64,000 nt of DNA from an uncultured Sphingomonadaceae bacterium (GCA_947493955.1 CANLSQ010000002.1:496001-560000); one strand, 5' to 3'; numbered from the stretch's first letter, positions 46,077 to 54,179 are shown. The notes: generated from the sequence alone by a model not told the origin. Program-made: numbers and translations.

Positions 46077-46685
46077 ATGGTTCGGTTCTACGCGCTGATA
46101 TTGGCAGCTTTTTCGCTGGTAGCTCCAGGTGTTGCAAATGCCCAATTTTCAACGAGTTACAATTTTCTGAAAGCAGTGAAAGACCGGGATGGCACCGAAG
46201 CCACAAAGTTCCTGAATGAGCCAGGCACAGTTATTGTTAACACAAAGGACCTTTCGACAGGCGAGACGGCGTTGCATATTGTTGTAGCGCGGCGAGACGC
46301 CACCTGGACCGGATTTCTTTTGCAAAAAGGTGCCAATCCGAATGTCCGGGATAAAAGCGGCACAACCCCGCTCATGCTCGCCACCCGCTTGCGGTTTATC
46401 GAAGGAGCGAGAGTACTCCTGCAAAAAAAGGCCGATGTGAATCAGACCAATAACCGCGGCGAAACAGCCTTGATACGTGCTGTCCAGCTACGCGATTCTG
46501 AAATGACACGGCTATTGTTGAAAAACGGTGCAGATCCAGATCGCACCGATACCCTGGCCGGCCTGTCAGCGCGCGATTATGCAACCCGCGATCGCCGCGC
46601 TTCAGCGATATTGGCCGAAATTGAAAAAGCGGATAAAGAGAAAAAACCGGAAACCACTGGACGATTTTTTGGTCCTGAAGGCTAA
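46077..46685 (+). CDS. Exported ankyrin-repeat protein
   Basis: About 202 residues: a signal peptide (YALILAAFSLVAPGVANA), then ankyrin repeats (about residues 28-170): STGETALHIVVARRD, SGTTPLMLATRLRF, RGETALIRAVQLRD and TLAGLSARDYATRDR. C-terminal tail is charged. ATG 46077 follows AAGGGA; a start 16 codons upstream lacks support. Exported ankyrin proteins in Gram-negatives often guard against oxidative stress or bind envelope proteins; partner unknown. Confidence 0.85.
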   Translation: MVRFYALILAAFSLVAPGVANAQFSTSYNFLKAVKDRDGTEATKFLNEPGTVIVNTKDLSTGETALHIVVARRDATWTGFLLQKGANPNVRDKSGTTPLMLATRLRFIEGARVLLQKKADVNQTNNRGETALIRAVQLRDSEMTRLLLKNGADPDRTDTLAGLSARDYATRDRRASAILAEIEKADKEKKPETTGRFFGPEG

Positions 46686-46701
46686 GTCTTTCACCCAAAT
46701 T

Positions 46702-47244
46702 TTAGTAGAATTCCCGTGCCTGTGGGTCGATCCAACCATGGACTACCGATAATCGCTGCATGGAGCGACGTGCCAGACGCATTGTCTCTGTTTTCCGCCG
46801 TGCAGGGGCAAGTGCATGAGTTGCTGCAGAACGGACCATTTCCGCATCATAAGCATCGGCGATGATCAACCCGGCGCGATCTGGCATAAAATCCGGTCTA
46901 TCCAAGGGAGATGCATCAAAATCGCTTGGCAATGCCCAGTAGAAGCGGTCACAATAGTCGAGATATTCTGTCCACTTATTGTCGCCCAGCAAATCACCGC
47001 GCGCGACCTTGATCTCCACAATCACGATCTGCCCCTTGGCATCAACACCCATCAGATCCGCTCGCCTCTTATTGGGCAGGCTGACTTCAGACAGAACCAT
47101 TATATCGTGGCGGGAAAAGAGGCGCGCCACACCGCGGGCAACTGCAGCAGCCCCCGTTAATGGCACCGTATTTTCCTCGATCTGATCGGGATTCAGTGTC
47201 AGAGCGGCGACTGATAGGGGCGAATCACTTGGTTCTATCATCAT
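46702..47244 (-). CDS. mmcB: MmcB-family DNA repair protein (DUF1052)
   Basis: 180-residue protein of the MmcB family, which in Caulobacter is a LexA-regulated gene for resistance to mitomycin C damage. A PD-(D/E)XK-type nuclease pattern is seen: RRADLMGVDAKGQIVIVEIKVARGD (Asp and ExK). The AAAVARGVARLFSRHDIMVLSE and LDYCDRFYWALP segments are conserved. A GTTC-N7-GTTC SOS box lies 13 bases upstream of ATG 47244, supporting LexA control. Confidence 0.9.
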   Translation of the reverse strand: MMIEPSDSPLSVAALTLNPDQIEENTVPLTGAAAVARGVARLFSRHDIMVLSEVSLPNKRRADLMGVDAKGQIVIVEIKVARGDLLGDNKWTEYLDYCDRFYWALPSDFDASPLDRPDFMPDRAGLIIADAYDAEMVRSAATHALAPARRKTETMRLARRSMQRLSVVHGWIDPQAREFY

Positions 47245-47256
47245 GAAAAGAGGTTA

Positions 47257-47271
47257 GAACATAAATAGAAC
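47257..47271 (-). promoter_or_regulatory. SOS (LexA) box of mmcB
   Basis: On the minus strand, GTTC, seven bases TATTTAT, GTTC. This is the alphaproteobacterial LexA direct-repeat operator (GTTC-N7-GTTC), 13 bases before mmcB. Caulobacter mmcB is a known SOS gene, so box and gene support each other. Confidence 0.8.
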
Positions 47272-47272
47272 A

Positions 47273-47300
47273 AAATAAAGGCCCCCGATTGGGAGCCCTT
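47273..47300 (-). terminator. Rho-independent terminator of the cell wall hydrolase gene
   Basis: Read leftward: an imperfect GC-rich stem AAGGGCTCCC / GGGGGCCTT with a 4-base loop, then TTTATTTT, starting 24 bases after the hydrolase stop (47325). The T-rich tail runs into the mmcB SOS box. Confidence 0.7.
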
Positions 47301-47324
47301 ATGAAATCAGTTTGTCAATCGGTA

Positions 47325-48026
47325 TCACCGATAGAAGATATGATTGTCAATCGTTGCCATCCGCTTTAACCGCCAGCCGGGCGATACATAACGGGCATGG
47401 AAGAACAGTGCGCCTTCGACAGGACTTTTCCAACCATCGTTCATAGCGATTTTTGAAATCGCAACTGCATTGCGCCAATGACGGTGTCCTTTATCAATCC
47501 GCGGCATTTTGCCGTTCCGAATGAAGGAGAATTGCTTCCGCTGATACACAACACCGCACATTGTGTCAGGAAAGCGCGAAGATTTGGTCCGCGCCATTAC
47601 AACCCGTGCGACGGCTAGCTGACCAGCCAGTGTTTCACCTTTGGATTCAAAGTAGACGGTTCCAGCGAGGCACTGCATCTCTTTGCTGAGCACCCCGTCC
47701 ACCGATTGCTGCCGGACCAGTTCCCGTAATGATCCAGCGCCATTATTGGTAAAATCAACTGTTTCAACGGCAGCACGCTGTTCGTTAGCAAGCCGATCCG
47801 CTTCGATAACGTCTTGGGGAATAGCAGCCGCTACTTCCTTCAGCTCCCCAAAAATTACCGGGGTCGTATCATCGGCTGATTCCAGCATATCAGGATCAAT
47901 AATGATCTCGGATTCTGGAGTCGTGTCATTGGCTTCTAACGCGAATGACACATCGGTCACTGCGAGTGCGGCGACCGTAGAAAATGCAAGCGACAACACG
48001 CTTGCAGCTTTAAAAATTTTGCTCAT
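47325..48026 (-). CDS. Cell wall hydrolase of the SleB/CwlJ (Hydrolase_2) family
   Basis: 233 residues with a signal-like hydrophobic N terminus (ASVLSLAFSTVAALAVTDVSFA) and a Hydrolase_2 domain (about 105-233): CLAGTVYFESKGETLAGQLAVARVVMARTKS with the catalytic glutamate in YFES, then MCGVVYQRKQFSFI and ALFFHARYVSPGWR. Predicted lytic transglycosylase or amidase acting on peptidoglycan. A good terminator follows. The upstream 194 bases hold its promoter and a DnaA-box-like sequence. Confidence 0.9.
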   Translation of the reverse strand: MSKIFKAASVLSLAFSTVAALAVTDVSFALEANDTTPESEIIIDPDMLESADDTTPVIFGELKEVAAAIPQDVIEADRLANEQRAAVETVDFTNNGAGSLRELVRQQSVDGVLSKEMQCLAGTVYFESKGETLAGQLAVARVVMARTKSSRFPDTMCGVVYQRKQFSFIRNGKMPRIDKGHRHWRNAVAISKIAMNDGWKSPVEGALFFHARYVSPGWRLKRMATIDNHIFYR

Positions 48027-48144
48027 AAACCTGTTATTTTATGCGGCGAGTCCAGTGCGAGCCAAAAGCCCGCGTAAATAAGCCTAAAAAACCAACCAAC
48101 GGCTTATCCCTGTTCCCTCCGTCTGCATGTTTATTCCGCGTCCT

Positions 48145-48153
48145 TGTGGACAA
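48145..48153 (-). promoter_or_regulatory. DnaA-box-like sequence upstream of the cell wall hydrolase gene
   Basis: TGTGGACAA, that is TTGTCCACA on the minus strand, one base from TTATCCACA, in the gap before the leftward hydrolase gene. Single near-matches are expected by chance at some rate. Confidence 0.3.
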
Positions 48154-48220
48154 TCCCTCGGAACAACCTTCGCTTCAAAGTTGGTCGCGAAATAGGGTGC
48201 AGTGCAGCAAAGTCAAGAAA

Positions 48221-48556
48221 TCAGGTCATTTCAGCGATGAGCCGTTCCGCATCCGCGACGTCCAGTTCAATTAACCATAAGTCCGGATCAAATCTGCTCC
48301 GGCGTTCCAGATATCCGTCTAAATTTTGTTTATTATCAGTGCTTTGCGGCCATATCACCTGCCAAGTCGAAGGACCATCAAGACTTGGCATTTTCTCCAA
48401 AAGCCGCGGATCTTTACCTTTTTCGACGCATATTATGAGGATCGCGCCAGAGATTCGATCGCCTTTTCTAAGTACCGCTGCAAAGCCACCCTCCTGATTT
48501 ACTTTGCGCAACAAGGACTGCACAATCATCTCCGCAGACAACCGCGGTTCTATCAT
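48221..48556 (-). CDS. DUF1491 family protein
   Basis: 111-residue protein of DUF1491, an alphaproteobacterial family of unknown function. Family segments: EPRLSAEMIVQSLLRKVNQEGGFAAVLRKGD, LLEKMPS and FDPDLWLIELDVADAERLI. It overlaps the upstream thioesterase stop by 4 bases, so it is translated from the same transcript as ptsN and the thioesterase. Confidence 0.87.
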   Translation of the reverse strand: MIEPRLSAEMIVQSLLRKVNQEGGFAAVLRKGDRISGAILIICVEKGKDPRLLEKMPSLDGPSTWQVIWPQSTDNKQNLDGYLERRSRFDPDLWLIELDVADAERLIAEMT

Positions 48557-49032
48557 AGATCCTGCTTATATCCGGGGAGAGACGCTAGCGGGATATGCGA
48601 CCGCATGAACGTACCGGTTCCGCGGGCAATTTCCTCACCTTCCTCATCAATAAGCCGGGAGTCAGCAACAAAAACCCGCCTTTTTCCGCTGACCCAACGG
48701 CCTTCAGCAGTCACGGTGCTGGACTTCAATGGCCGGGTAAACAGCAGGTTGAACGCTGTGGTAAGCAAAAAACGGTCGGAGACCAGGCTGTTAGCAGCAT
48801 AAAAGGCAGCATCATCTAGCATCTTGAAATAGCTGGTCCCATGAACCGCGCCGGCTGCATGATAGTGACGCTCATCTACTACAAATGTAATGCGCGCAAA
48901 ACCGCGTTCGGAAATTTCAAGATCGGATTCGAACAGTTGATTGATCGGCGCTGCCTTATAGAGCCGCTCTAAAGCCCGGAAATGTTGGCGTGACCCGTTA
49001 TTTTCCTGATCTGAATCATTGCGGACAGACAT
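48553..49032 (-). CDS. PaaI-family hotdog thioesterase
   Basis: 159-residue hotdog-fold acyl-CoA thioesterase. ERHYHAAGAVHGTSYFKMLDDAAFYAANS holds the HGG-like pattern and catalytic acidic residue (here VHGT..DDA); LNLLFTRPLKS-type and VSGKRRVFVADSRLIDEEGEEIARG segments follow. ATG 49032 lies 2 bases after the ptsN stop; TTG 49038 is also in frame. Substrate unknown. Confidence 0.83.
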   Translation of the reverse strand: MSVRNDSDQENNGSRQHFRALERLYKAAPINQLFESDLEISERGFARITFVVDERHYHAAGAVHGTSYFKMLDDAAFYAANSLVSDRFLLTTAFNLLFTRPLKSSTVTAEGRWVSGKRRVFVADSRLIDEEGEEIARGTGTFMRSHIPLASLPGYKQDL

Positions 49033-49034
49033 GA

Positions 49035-49502
49035 TCAAGCCGCTTGCTGACCCTGTTGTCCCGTAAGCAGCGCATATAGGGCATCCTCAGACGCTGCGCC
49101 CCGCAATTTGGTGACGACAGATTCGTCACGCAGAAACCGTGATACTTCTGCCAGTGCTTTCAAATGATTGGCGCTACCTTGTTCCGGAGACAATAAACCA
49201 AAGATCAAATCAACGTCCTGACCGTCATGGGCATCAAAGCCTATGGGTTCCGCAAGGCGAATAAAAAGCCCGACACATTTGTCGAGCTGTTTGATCCTTG
49301 CATGGGGAATCGCAACCGACCCGCCAAAACCAGTAGAGCCTATAGTTTCACGGTCATGAAGCCGTTCCAGCACCAAATCTGCGTCCAAACCATATGATTG
49401 AGCCGCGTTTTCCGCCAATGCGGTAAAAATCTGTTGCTTTGATAGAACCGTGGCGCTCGCCATAACGGCGGCAGGGTCAATGTAGACTGACAAATATTCC
49501 AT
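49035..49502 (-). CDS. ptsN: Nitrogen-PTS EIIA protein
   Basis: 155-residue EIIA-Ntr regulatory protein, with the phosphorylated histidine in GSVAIPHARI (about residue 66), and LFIRLAEPIGFDAHDGQDVDLIFGLL. It signals nitrogen and potassium status by phosphotransfer. AGAGG precedes ATG 49502. Located downstream of hpf, as in many alphaproteobacteria; rpoN is not in this window. Confidence 0.93.
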   Translation of the reverse strand: MEYLSVYIDPAAVMASATVLSKQQIFTALAENAAQSYGLDADLVLERLHDRETIGSTGFGGSVAIPHARIKQLDKCVGLFIRLAEPIGFDAHDGQDVDLIFGLLSPEQGSANHLKALAEVSRFLRDESVVTKLRGAASEDALYALLTGQQGQQAA

Positions 49503-49646
49503 TTTTTCCTCTCAGACCCACTGGTCTGAATTTTCACTACGCAAAACATCATAAGAGGCGAATCGCCATCGCAGGATGCAGCTGATCACAAACATCTGTT
49601 CGCCAAGTTTCTCTGGCGAACCGGGGGAATCAAAATCGAAAAGACG

Positions 49647-50219
49647 CTATTTCTGTGGTTCGACCCAGCCGATAGTGCCATCCGAGCGGCGGTAAACCAT
49701 ATTATGTGATCCAGTTCCAGCATTTTTAAACAATAGCGCACTGGTATTGCGCAAATCCATCATCATCACAGCATCGGATACGCTTGCTTCGGGGATATCG
49801 GTACTGGTTTCAGCAATAATGGGCGGGTCTTCGGAAACAGTTTCGACTTCCACCTCATCGTCACCGGCGTCAAATACGCGGTAAGCTGCCTCCTCCTGCT
49901 TTGCCGCATATTGCGCCTGAACATGGTGATCATTCAAACGGCGCATATATCGACGAAGCTGCTTTTCAATCTTGTCCGCCGCTTGGTCAAAGGCTTGATG
50001 TGCATCGCCAGCCTTGGCCTCTGATTTCAACATCAAACCAGTCATGATGTGGGACACAATATCGCATTGAAAGTGGTTATGGGGGGCTTTGCCAAATGTT
50101 GCATGGCTGGAAATCGCCTTGGGAAAATATTTGTCGGCTATCGCATTCATTCGATCGTCAACATGGCCTTGTAGCGCATCGCCGGTGTCCACCTGATGTC
50201 CTGAAACACGAATTTCCAT
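49647..50219 (-). CDS. hpf: Ribosome hibernation promoting factor, long form
   Basis: 190-residue S30AE-family protein. The N-terminal ribosome-binding domain (about 1-105) includes MEIRVSGHQVDTGDALQGHVDDRMNAIADKYF; the C-terminal dimerisation domain (about 130-190) includes ALLFKNAGTGSHNMVYRRSDGTIGWVEP. The long form pairs ribosomes into 100S dimers in resting cells. GGAG lies 7 bases before ATG 50219. The acidic linker is poorly conserved. Confidence 0.94.
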   Translation of the reverse strand: MEIRVSGHQVDTGDALQGHVDDRMNAIADKYFPKAISSHATFGKAPHNHFQCDIVSHIMTGLMLKSEAKAGDAHQAFDQAADKIEKQLRRYMRRLNDHHVQAQYAAKQEEAAYRVFDAGDDEVEVETVSEDPPIIAETSTDIPEASVSDAVMMMDLRNTSALLFKNAGTGSHNMVYRRSDGTIGWVEPQK

Positions 50220-50284
50220 ATTTTTTCTCCATTATGGTTACGCACTATTTTATAGATATTCAGCCGGAAAAGATATCTCGCTGG

Positions 50285-50983
50285 TCAGGTTTCAGCCCAC
50301 AGCGGATTCTTAATACCTTCCATGAAAGCGGCATGACGCTCCAGTTCTTCTGTGCTGGGGCTATGCGGTCGCGGTGCAATAAACTGCCTGCGTAGCGCCG
50401 ATTCCTTTTGTGAAGGCTGGCGCTCTTTAGTTTCCGCAGCGGGCTTGTCATCCGCCAGACCAAGACCGATTTGCCGGCCGCCAGTAAGCTCAATATAAAG
50501 CTGTGTGAGTAGCTCGGCATCCAGCAGCGCGCCATGCTTTACCCGATGACTACGGTCAATGCCGTATCGACTACAGAGCGCGTCGAGAGACAGCTTTGCC
50601 CCCGGATGCTTTACCTTCGCAATAGCCAGCGTATCGACCATGCGAAATTGCGAAATTGCGGTTTTTCCACACAAGACCAGCTCGGCATTGAGGAAATTGA
50701 AATCAAATTGCGCATTATGGGCGACCAGATTGGCATCGCCGAGAAATTCAAGCAATTCTTCTGCACCATCGGCAAAGAGTTTCTTGTCCGACAGGAAGAC
50801 ATCGGAAAGCCCGTGTATTTCTTCCGCTGATTTGGGCATCGGGCGCTGGGGATTATAATAACAGTGAAAACTGTTACCTGTTTCAACCCGGTCGATCATT
50901 TCAATACAGCCTATCTCAACCATCCGGTCGCCGCTTTGCGGGTCGAATCCGGTGGTTTCGGTGTCGAAAATTATCTCGCGCAT
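50285..50983 (-). CDS. dnaQ: DNA polymerase III epsilon subunit
   Basis: 232-residue 3'-5' proofreading exonuclease. ExoI MREIIFDTETTGFDP, ExoII LVAHNAQFDFNFLNAEL and ExoIII HGALLDAELLTQLYIEL carry the DEDDh residues. C-terminal ~55 residues are the flexible tail that binds the polymerase. It is the last gene of the ppsR-maf-aroE-coaE-dnaQ leftward cluster beside the origin. Confidence 0.96.
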   Translation of the reverse strand: MREIIFDTETTGFDPQSGDRMVEIGCIEMIDRVETGNSFHCYYNPQRPMPKSAEEIHGLSDVFLSDKKLFADGAEELLEFLGDANLVAHNAQFDFNFLNAELVLCGKTAISQFRMVDTLAIAKVKHPGAKLSLDALCSRYGIDRSHRVKHGALLDAELLTQLYIELTGGRQIGLGLADDKPAAETKERQPSQKESALRRQFIAPRPHSPSTEELERHAAFMEGIKNPLWAET

Positions 50984-51010
50984 AACACCAATATCGGACT
51001 CAATTTCCGG

Positions 51011-51610
51011 TTACGCAAGGGAAGCTTTCAATTTTTCTATGGTATTTTGCACTTGCTGCCGTGTTTCTTCGAGAGGCCTTGATGTATCAATGACAAAATC
51101 GGCGCGTTTGCGTTTTTCTTCATCCGGCATTTGCAAGGACTTAATCTTCTCAAACTTGTCGGCAGTCATACCGGGGCGGCGCAAAACCCGCTCACGCTGA
51201 TCATCCTCTGTAGCGGACACCACGATCACATGATCGATACCGGCCGCCCCGCTTTTTTCGAACAAGAGCGGAATATCGAAAAGGATCATGGGTGCAGCCT
51301 TATTATCTTCTAAAAAATCCATCCGCATCGCACCAACAGCCGGGTGAATGAGCGCTTCGAGCTGTTTTAGGGCATCCGGATTGCCAAGCACCGCAGGACC
51401 AAGTTTTTGACGATCCACTCCTTTCTCATCAGTTGTGCCGGGAAACAGGGCTTCAATCTGCGCTACAAGAGCGCCGCCGGGGCCCTGCAAGACATGTACG
51501 GCGGCATCAGCATCAAATATCGGTACCCCTTCATCGGCAAACATTTGTGCAACTGTCGACTTTCCCATGCCAATAGAACCGGTAAGTCCGATGATCATCG
51601 GACCATTCAT
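51011..51610 (-). CDS. coaE: Dephospho-CoA kinase
   Basis: Last step of coenzyme A synthesis. 199 residues with P-loop GLTGSIGMGKST, FDADAAVH, and LFDIPLLFEKSGAAGIDHVIVVSA. ATG 51610 overlaps the aroE stop by 4 bases (ATGA). dnaQ follows 27 bases later. Confidence 0.96.
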   Translation of the reverse strand: MNGPMIIGLTGSIGMGKSTVAQMFADEGVPIFDADAAVHVLQGPGGALVAQIEALFPGTTDEKGVDRQKLGPAVLGNPDALKQLEALIHPAVGAMRMDFLEDNKAAPMILFDIPLLFEKSGAAGIDHVIVVSATEDDQRERVLRRPGMTADKFEKIKSLQMPDEEKRKRADFVIDTSRPLEETRQQVQNTIEKLKASLA

Positions 51611-52425
51611 GTGACAAGCAGCTTTCTCAGCTCAGCATCATGTTCGAGCGGCGGAGCTTGTCCAAAGAAAATTTCAAAAGCGACAGCAGCTTGCCCGATT
51701 AACATCGTCAATCCATCAATCGTATCAAGACCACGAGACTCCGCAGCCCTGAGCAATTTGGTTTTCAATGGAACATAGACGAGATCGTAAATAATTGCGT
51801 CGTCCGGTTGACCATCAAGGTCAATAGTCAACTCGTCCTGCCCCTTCATGCCAAGTGCGCTGGCATTTACCAGGAGCCGGGCGGGCGGAAGCGTCGAGCC
51901 ATGTTCCAACGCCTGCCCCTTCAAGCCAAAGCGCGCCAAAAGGGCCGATGCCTTCAACACGTTGCGGTTGATGATCGTGACGGATCCAACCTCGATACGG
52001 GATAGGGCAAACAATACTGCCTGTGCAGCACCGCCAGCACCGACAACAATCACATCCTGACCGCTTAGCGGCACATCGGCGATCGGGGCAAAAAAACCAC
52101 CTGCATCCGTATTGGTGCCAAAAAGACCCCCACTGTCATTACGTGCGATGGTGTTCATGGCACCGATAGACGCCCGCACATCTCCCGGGTCGGATACATG
52201 ATCCATCACCGCCAATTTATGTGGAATCGTGACGTTGCAACCCTGCCAGTTTGGATCATCCCGACGATCAGAAATGTAATCCGCCAGTTCATCCGGTTTA
52301 ACCCGGAAAGTCTGATAATTGGCTTTTATACCCAGTTTCTTGAGCCAGAAATTATGAATGACCGGTGATTTGCTATGGGCAATCGGATCACCAATCACTT
52401 CGGCATATGGGAGCGTTTCGGTCAT
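51607..52425 (-). CDS. aroE: Shikimate dehydrogenase
   Basis: NADP-dependent enzyme of aromatic amino-acid synthesis. 272 residues. Substrate motif SKSPVIHNFWLKKLGI, NVTIPHK, NTDAGG, NADP loop VVVGAGGAAQAVLFAL and GLTMLIGQA. ATG 52425 overlaps the maf stop (ATGA). Confidence 0.96.
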   Translation of the reverse strand: MTETLPYAEVIGDPIAHSKSPVIHNFWLKKLGIKANYQTFRVKPDELADYISDRRDDPNWQGCNVTIPHKLAVMDHVSDPGDVRASIGAMNTIARNDSGGLFGTNTDAGGFFAPIADVPLSGQDVIVVGAGGAAQAVLFALSRIEVGSVTIINRNVLKASALLARFGLKGQALEHGSTLPPARLLVNASALGMKGQDELTIDLDGQPDDAIIYDLVYVPLKTKLLRAAESRGLDTIDGLTMLIGQAAVAFEIFFGQAPPLEHDAELRKLLVT

Positions 52426-53039
52426 GACGTCATCACGCCCCTGACTCGCAAATAATCGAGCAAATGAAGCAGTGGCAGACCCATGATTGTAAATTGATTC
52501 CCCTTGATGTCTGAAAAAAGCTGCACGCCGCGGGCTTCAATCTCATAACATCCAACACAATGGCGGATATTATCCCATTCTGCTTCAACATAGCTTTCAA
52601 TAAACGTCTCGCTTAATGGGCGCATGGTCAAAGTTGCGATATCAACATGCCGCCAGACTGGAGATCCCTGATCTGCGATCACCGCTGCACTGAATAGTTT
52701 ATGCTTCTTACCGGATAGCAATTGTAAATGTGCCTTGGCGTCATCGCGGTCCAATGGCTTATCAAGCATGGAGCCGTCTTCCAGCGCAAGAACCTGATCC
52801 CCGCCAAGCACCAGCGCCGGACCGATCCGCCGCGACAAGCGTACGGCTTTTGCTTCGGCCAGCGCGTCAGCCAGATTCCGCGCCGTGACACCATCAGCTT
52901 GCAAACCGTCTTTCAGAGCCTCCTCGTCAACATTCGGCGCAAGAGACTCAATGACTACACCTGCCGCTTCGAGCATGGCACGCCGTGCTTTGCTCTTTGA
53001 GGCCAGAACAAGCATGGGTTCCGTCACCGGATCATCCAT
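52422..53039 (-). CDS. Maf-family nucleotide pyrophosphatase
   Basis: 205-residue Maf/YceF-type house-cleaning pyrophosphatase: LASKSKARRAMLEAAGV at the N terminus, PALVLGGDQVL with the metal-binding Asp, and CVGCYEIEARGVQLFSDIKGNQFTIMGLPL. Which nucleotides it clears (7-methyl-GTP or dTTP/UTP type) cannot be told. ATG 53039 overlaps the ppsR end by 8 bases; ATG 53048 is also in frame. Confidence 0.92.
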   Translation of the reverse strand: MDDPVTEPMLVLASKSKARRAMLEAAGVVIESLAPNVDEEALKDGLQADGVTARNLADALAEAKAVRLSRRIGPALVLGGDQVLALEDGSMLDKPLDRDDAKAHLQLLSGKKHKLFSAAVIADQGSPVWRHVDIATLTMRPLSETFIESYVEAEWDNIRHCVGCYEIEARGVQLFSDIKGNQFTIMGLPLLHLLDYLRVRGVMTS

Positions 53040-53877
53040 TGCCCTCATCCTTCACGCTTTTCGTCGAGCTAATGTGGCGCTCATTATAGAAATTTATGAT
53101 TGCTGCTGCGGATTCCTCAATCGAACGCCGCGTCACATCAATCGTCGGCCACCCGTTGTCCGCAAACATGCGCCGTGCATATTGGATTTCCGCCTTCACC
53201 TTTTCCTCATCTACATAGTCCGTTTCCGGTGCCTGATTGAGAGACAATAGCCGGTTACGCCTTACCTGTACCAATCGGCCGGCGCCTGCCACCAATCCGA
53301 CTACCAGAGGATTTTTCAAATGATACAGCGCATCCGGTGGCGGTGATTCCGGGACAATCGGGATATTGGCGGTCTTATAGCCCCGATTTGCGAGATAGAT
53401 TGATGTCGGCGTTTTCGATGTGCGCGAAACACCTGCCAGAACAATGTCTGCCTCTTCCCAATTTTCCCAACCAATCCCGTCATCATGGGCGATGGTGAAC
53501 TGAATCGCTTCGACCCGCTCAAAATAGGCGGCATCCAGTATATGTTGGCGACCTGGACGCGCTTTCGCTTCCTGACCCAGCATGTTGGACAGGGCATCGG
53601 TCACGGTATCCAGTGCTGGCACTACCGGTAGGCCCAAATGGCGGCATTCCCGTTCCAGCCGCGCCCTTATATCACTGTTTACCAACGTAAAAATAACCAG
53701 TCCCGGATTATCTGCAACTTCGACCAATATCCGGTTCAGATGGGTTTCGGAGCGCACCATCGGCCAGAAATGCTTGATAATTTCGACACCATCAAATTGC
53801 GCCAAAGCCGCTTTTGCGATATTTTCCAGCGTCTCTCCGGTCGAGTCAGACAGCATGTGAAGGTGAAGCCTATTCAT
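53032..53877 (-). CDS. Pyruvate, phosphate dikinase regulatory protein PpsR
   Basis: 281-residue DUF299 kinase/phosphotransferase that regulates PPDK or PEP synthase. N-terminal LHMLSDSTGETLENIAKAAL and the P-loop GVSRTSKTPTSIYLANRG (about residue 150) are typical. ATG 53877 borders the proposed origin; transcription runs away from it. First gene of the ppsR-maf-aroE-coaE-dnaQ cluster. Confidence 0.93.
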   Translation of the reverse strand: MNRLHLHMLSDSTGETLENIAKAALAQFDGVEIIKHFWPMVRSETHLNRILVEVADNPGLVIFTLVNSDIRARLERECRHLGLPVVPALDTVTDALSNMLGQEAKARPGRQHILDAAYFERVEAIQFTIAHDDGIGWENWEEADIVLAGVSRTSKTPTSIYLANRGYKTANIPIVPESPPPDALYHLKNPLVVGLVAGAGRLVQVRRNRLLSLNQAPETDYVDEEKVKAEIQYARRMFADNGWPTIDVTRRSIEESAAAIINFYNERHISSTKSVKDEGNG

Positions 53878-53899
53878 ACCCGCAACCCTGTGATTTCAT

Positions 53900-53908
53900 T
53901 GTGGATAA
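53900..53908 (-). promoter_or_regulatory. DnaA box 1, perfect
   Basis: TGTGGATAA on the plus strand, that is TTATCCACA on the minus strand. Confidence 0.75.
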
Positions 53909-53913
53909 AGCAA

Positions 53914-53953
53914 GGGATGAATGCGGGATTTTTGGAGCCTTCATTTTCATCCC
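53914..53953. repeat. Inverted repeat inside the origin region
   Basis: GGGATGAA (53914-53921) and TTCATCCC (53946-53953), perfect 8-bp arms 24 bases apart. Role unknown; may be a binding site for an origin-associated regulator. Confidence 0.4.
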
Positions 53954-53967
53954 CGTCATCCCAAATT

Positions 53968-53976
53968 CTATCCACA
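53968..53976 (+). promoter_or_regulatory. DnaA box 2, one mismatch
   Basis: CTATCCACA, one base from TTATCCACA. Confidence 0.55.
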
Positions 53977-53997
53977 GTCCGTCAAGTTTTGGAAATT

Positions 53998-54018
53998 TCA
54001 TCCACAGATTGTGGATAA
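53998..54018. promoter_or_regulatory. DnaA box pair 3 and 4, face to face
   Basis: TCATCCACA (53998-54006) on the plus strand and TGTGGATAA (54010-54018, perfect box on the minus strand) are separated by three bases. The arms ATCCACA / TGTGGAT are perfectly symmetric (54000-54016). Such a dyad can bind two DnaA molecules. Confidence 0.7.
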
Positions 54019-54133
54019 TGGGGACCAAATTCGGGAATCGGTAAAATTTTCGTTAACAGCCATCTGTCAATCTGTTTGTAATCTCGGTAGAGCAGCGTTA
54101 CCGCCTCTTTCCACGCTCTATCATCATCAACAA

Positions 54134-54161
54134 GATTCTATAAATATACTATATTATTATA
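54134..54161. other. AT-rich unwinding-type tract
   Basis: 26 of 28 bases are A or T, just before hemE and 115 bases from the DnaA dyad. It may be the DNA-unwinding element of the origin and also contains promoter-like TATA runs for hemE. Confidence 0.5.
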
Positions 54162-54179
54162 TGGGATGATCCTTATCTT

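Larger units (their letters stand above)
53878..54179. other. Proposed chromosomal replication origin (oriC)
   Basis: Intergenic region between the divergent ppsR and hemE genes, where Caulobacter and other alphaproteobacteria have their origin beside hemE. It holds two perfect DnaA boxes (TTATCCACA class) and two one-mismatch boxes, two of them forming a dyad, then an AT-rich tract before hemE. Three GANTC (CcrM) sites lie in or beside it (54035, 54134, 54195). Gene strand bias switches here: leftward on the left, rightward on the right. Confidence 0.82.
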
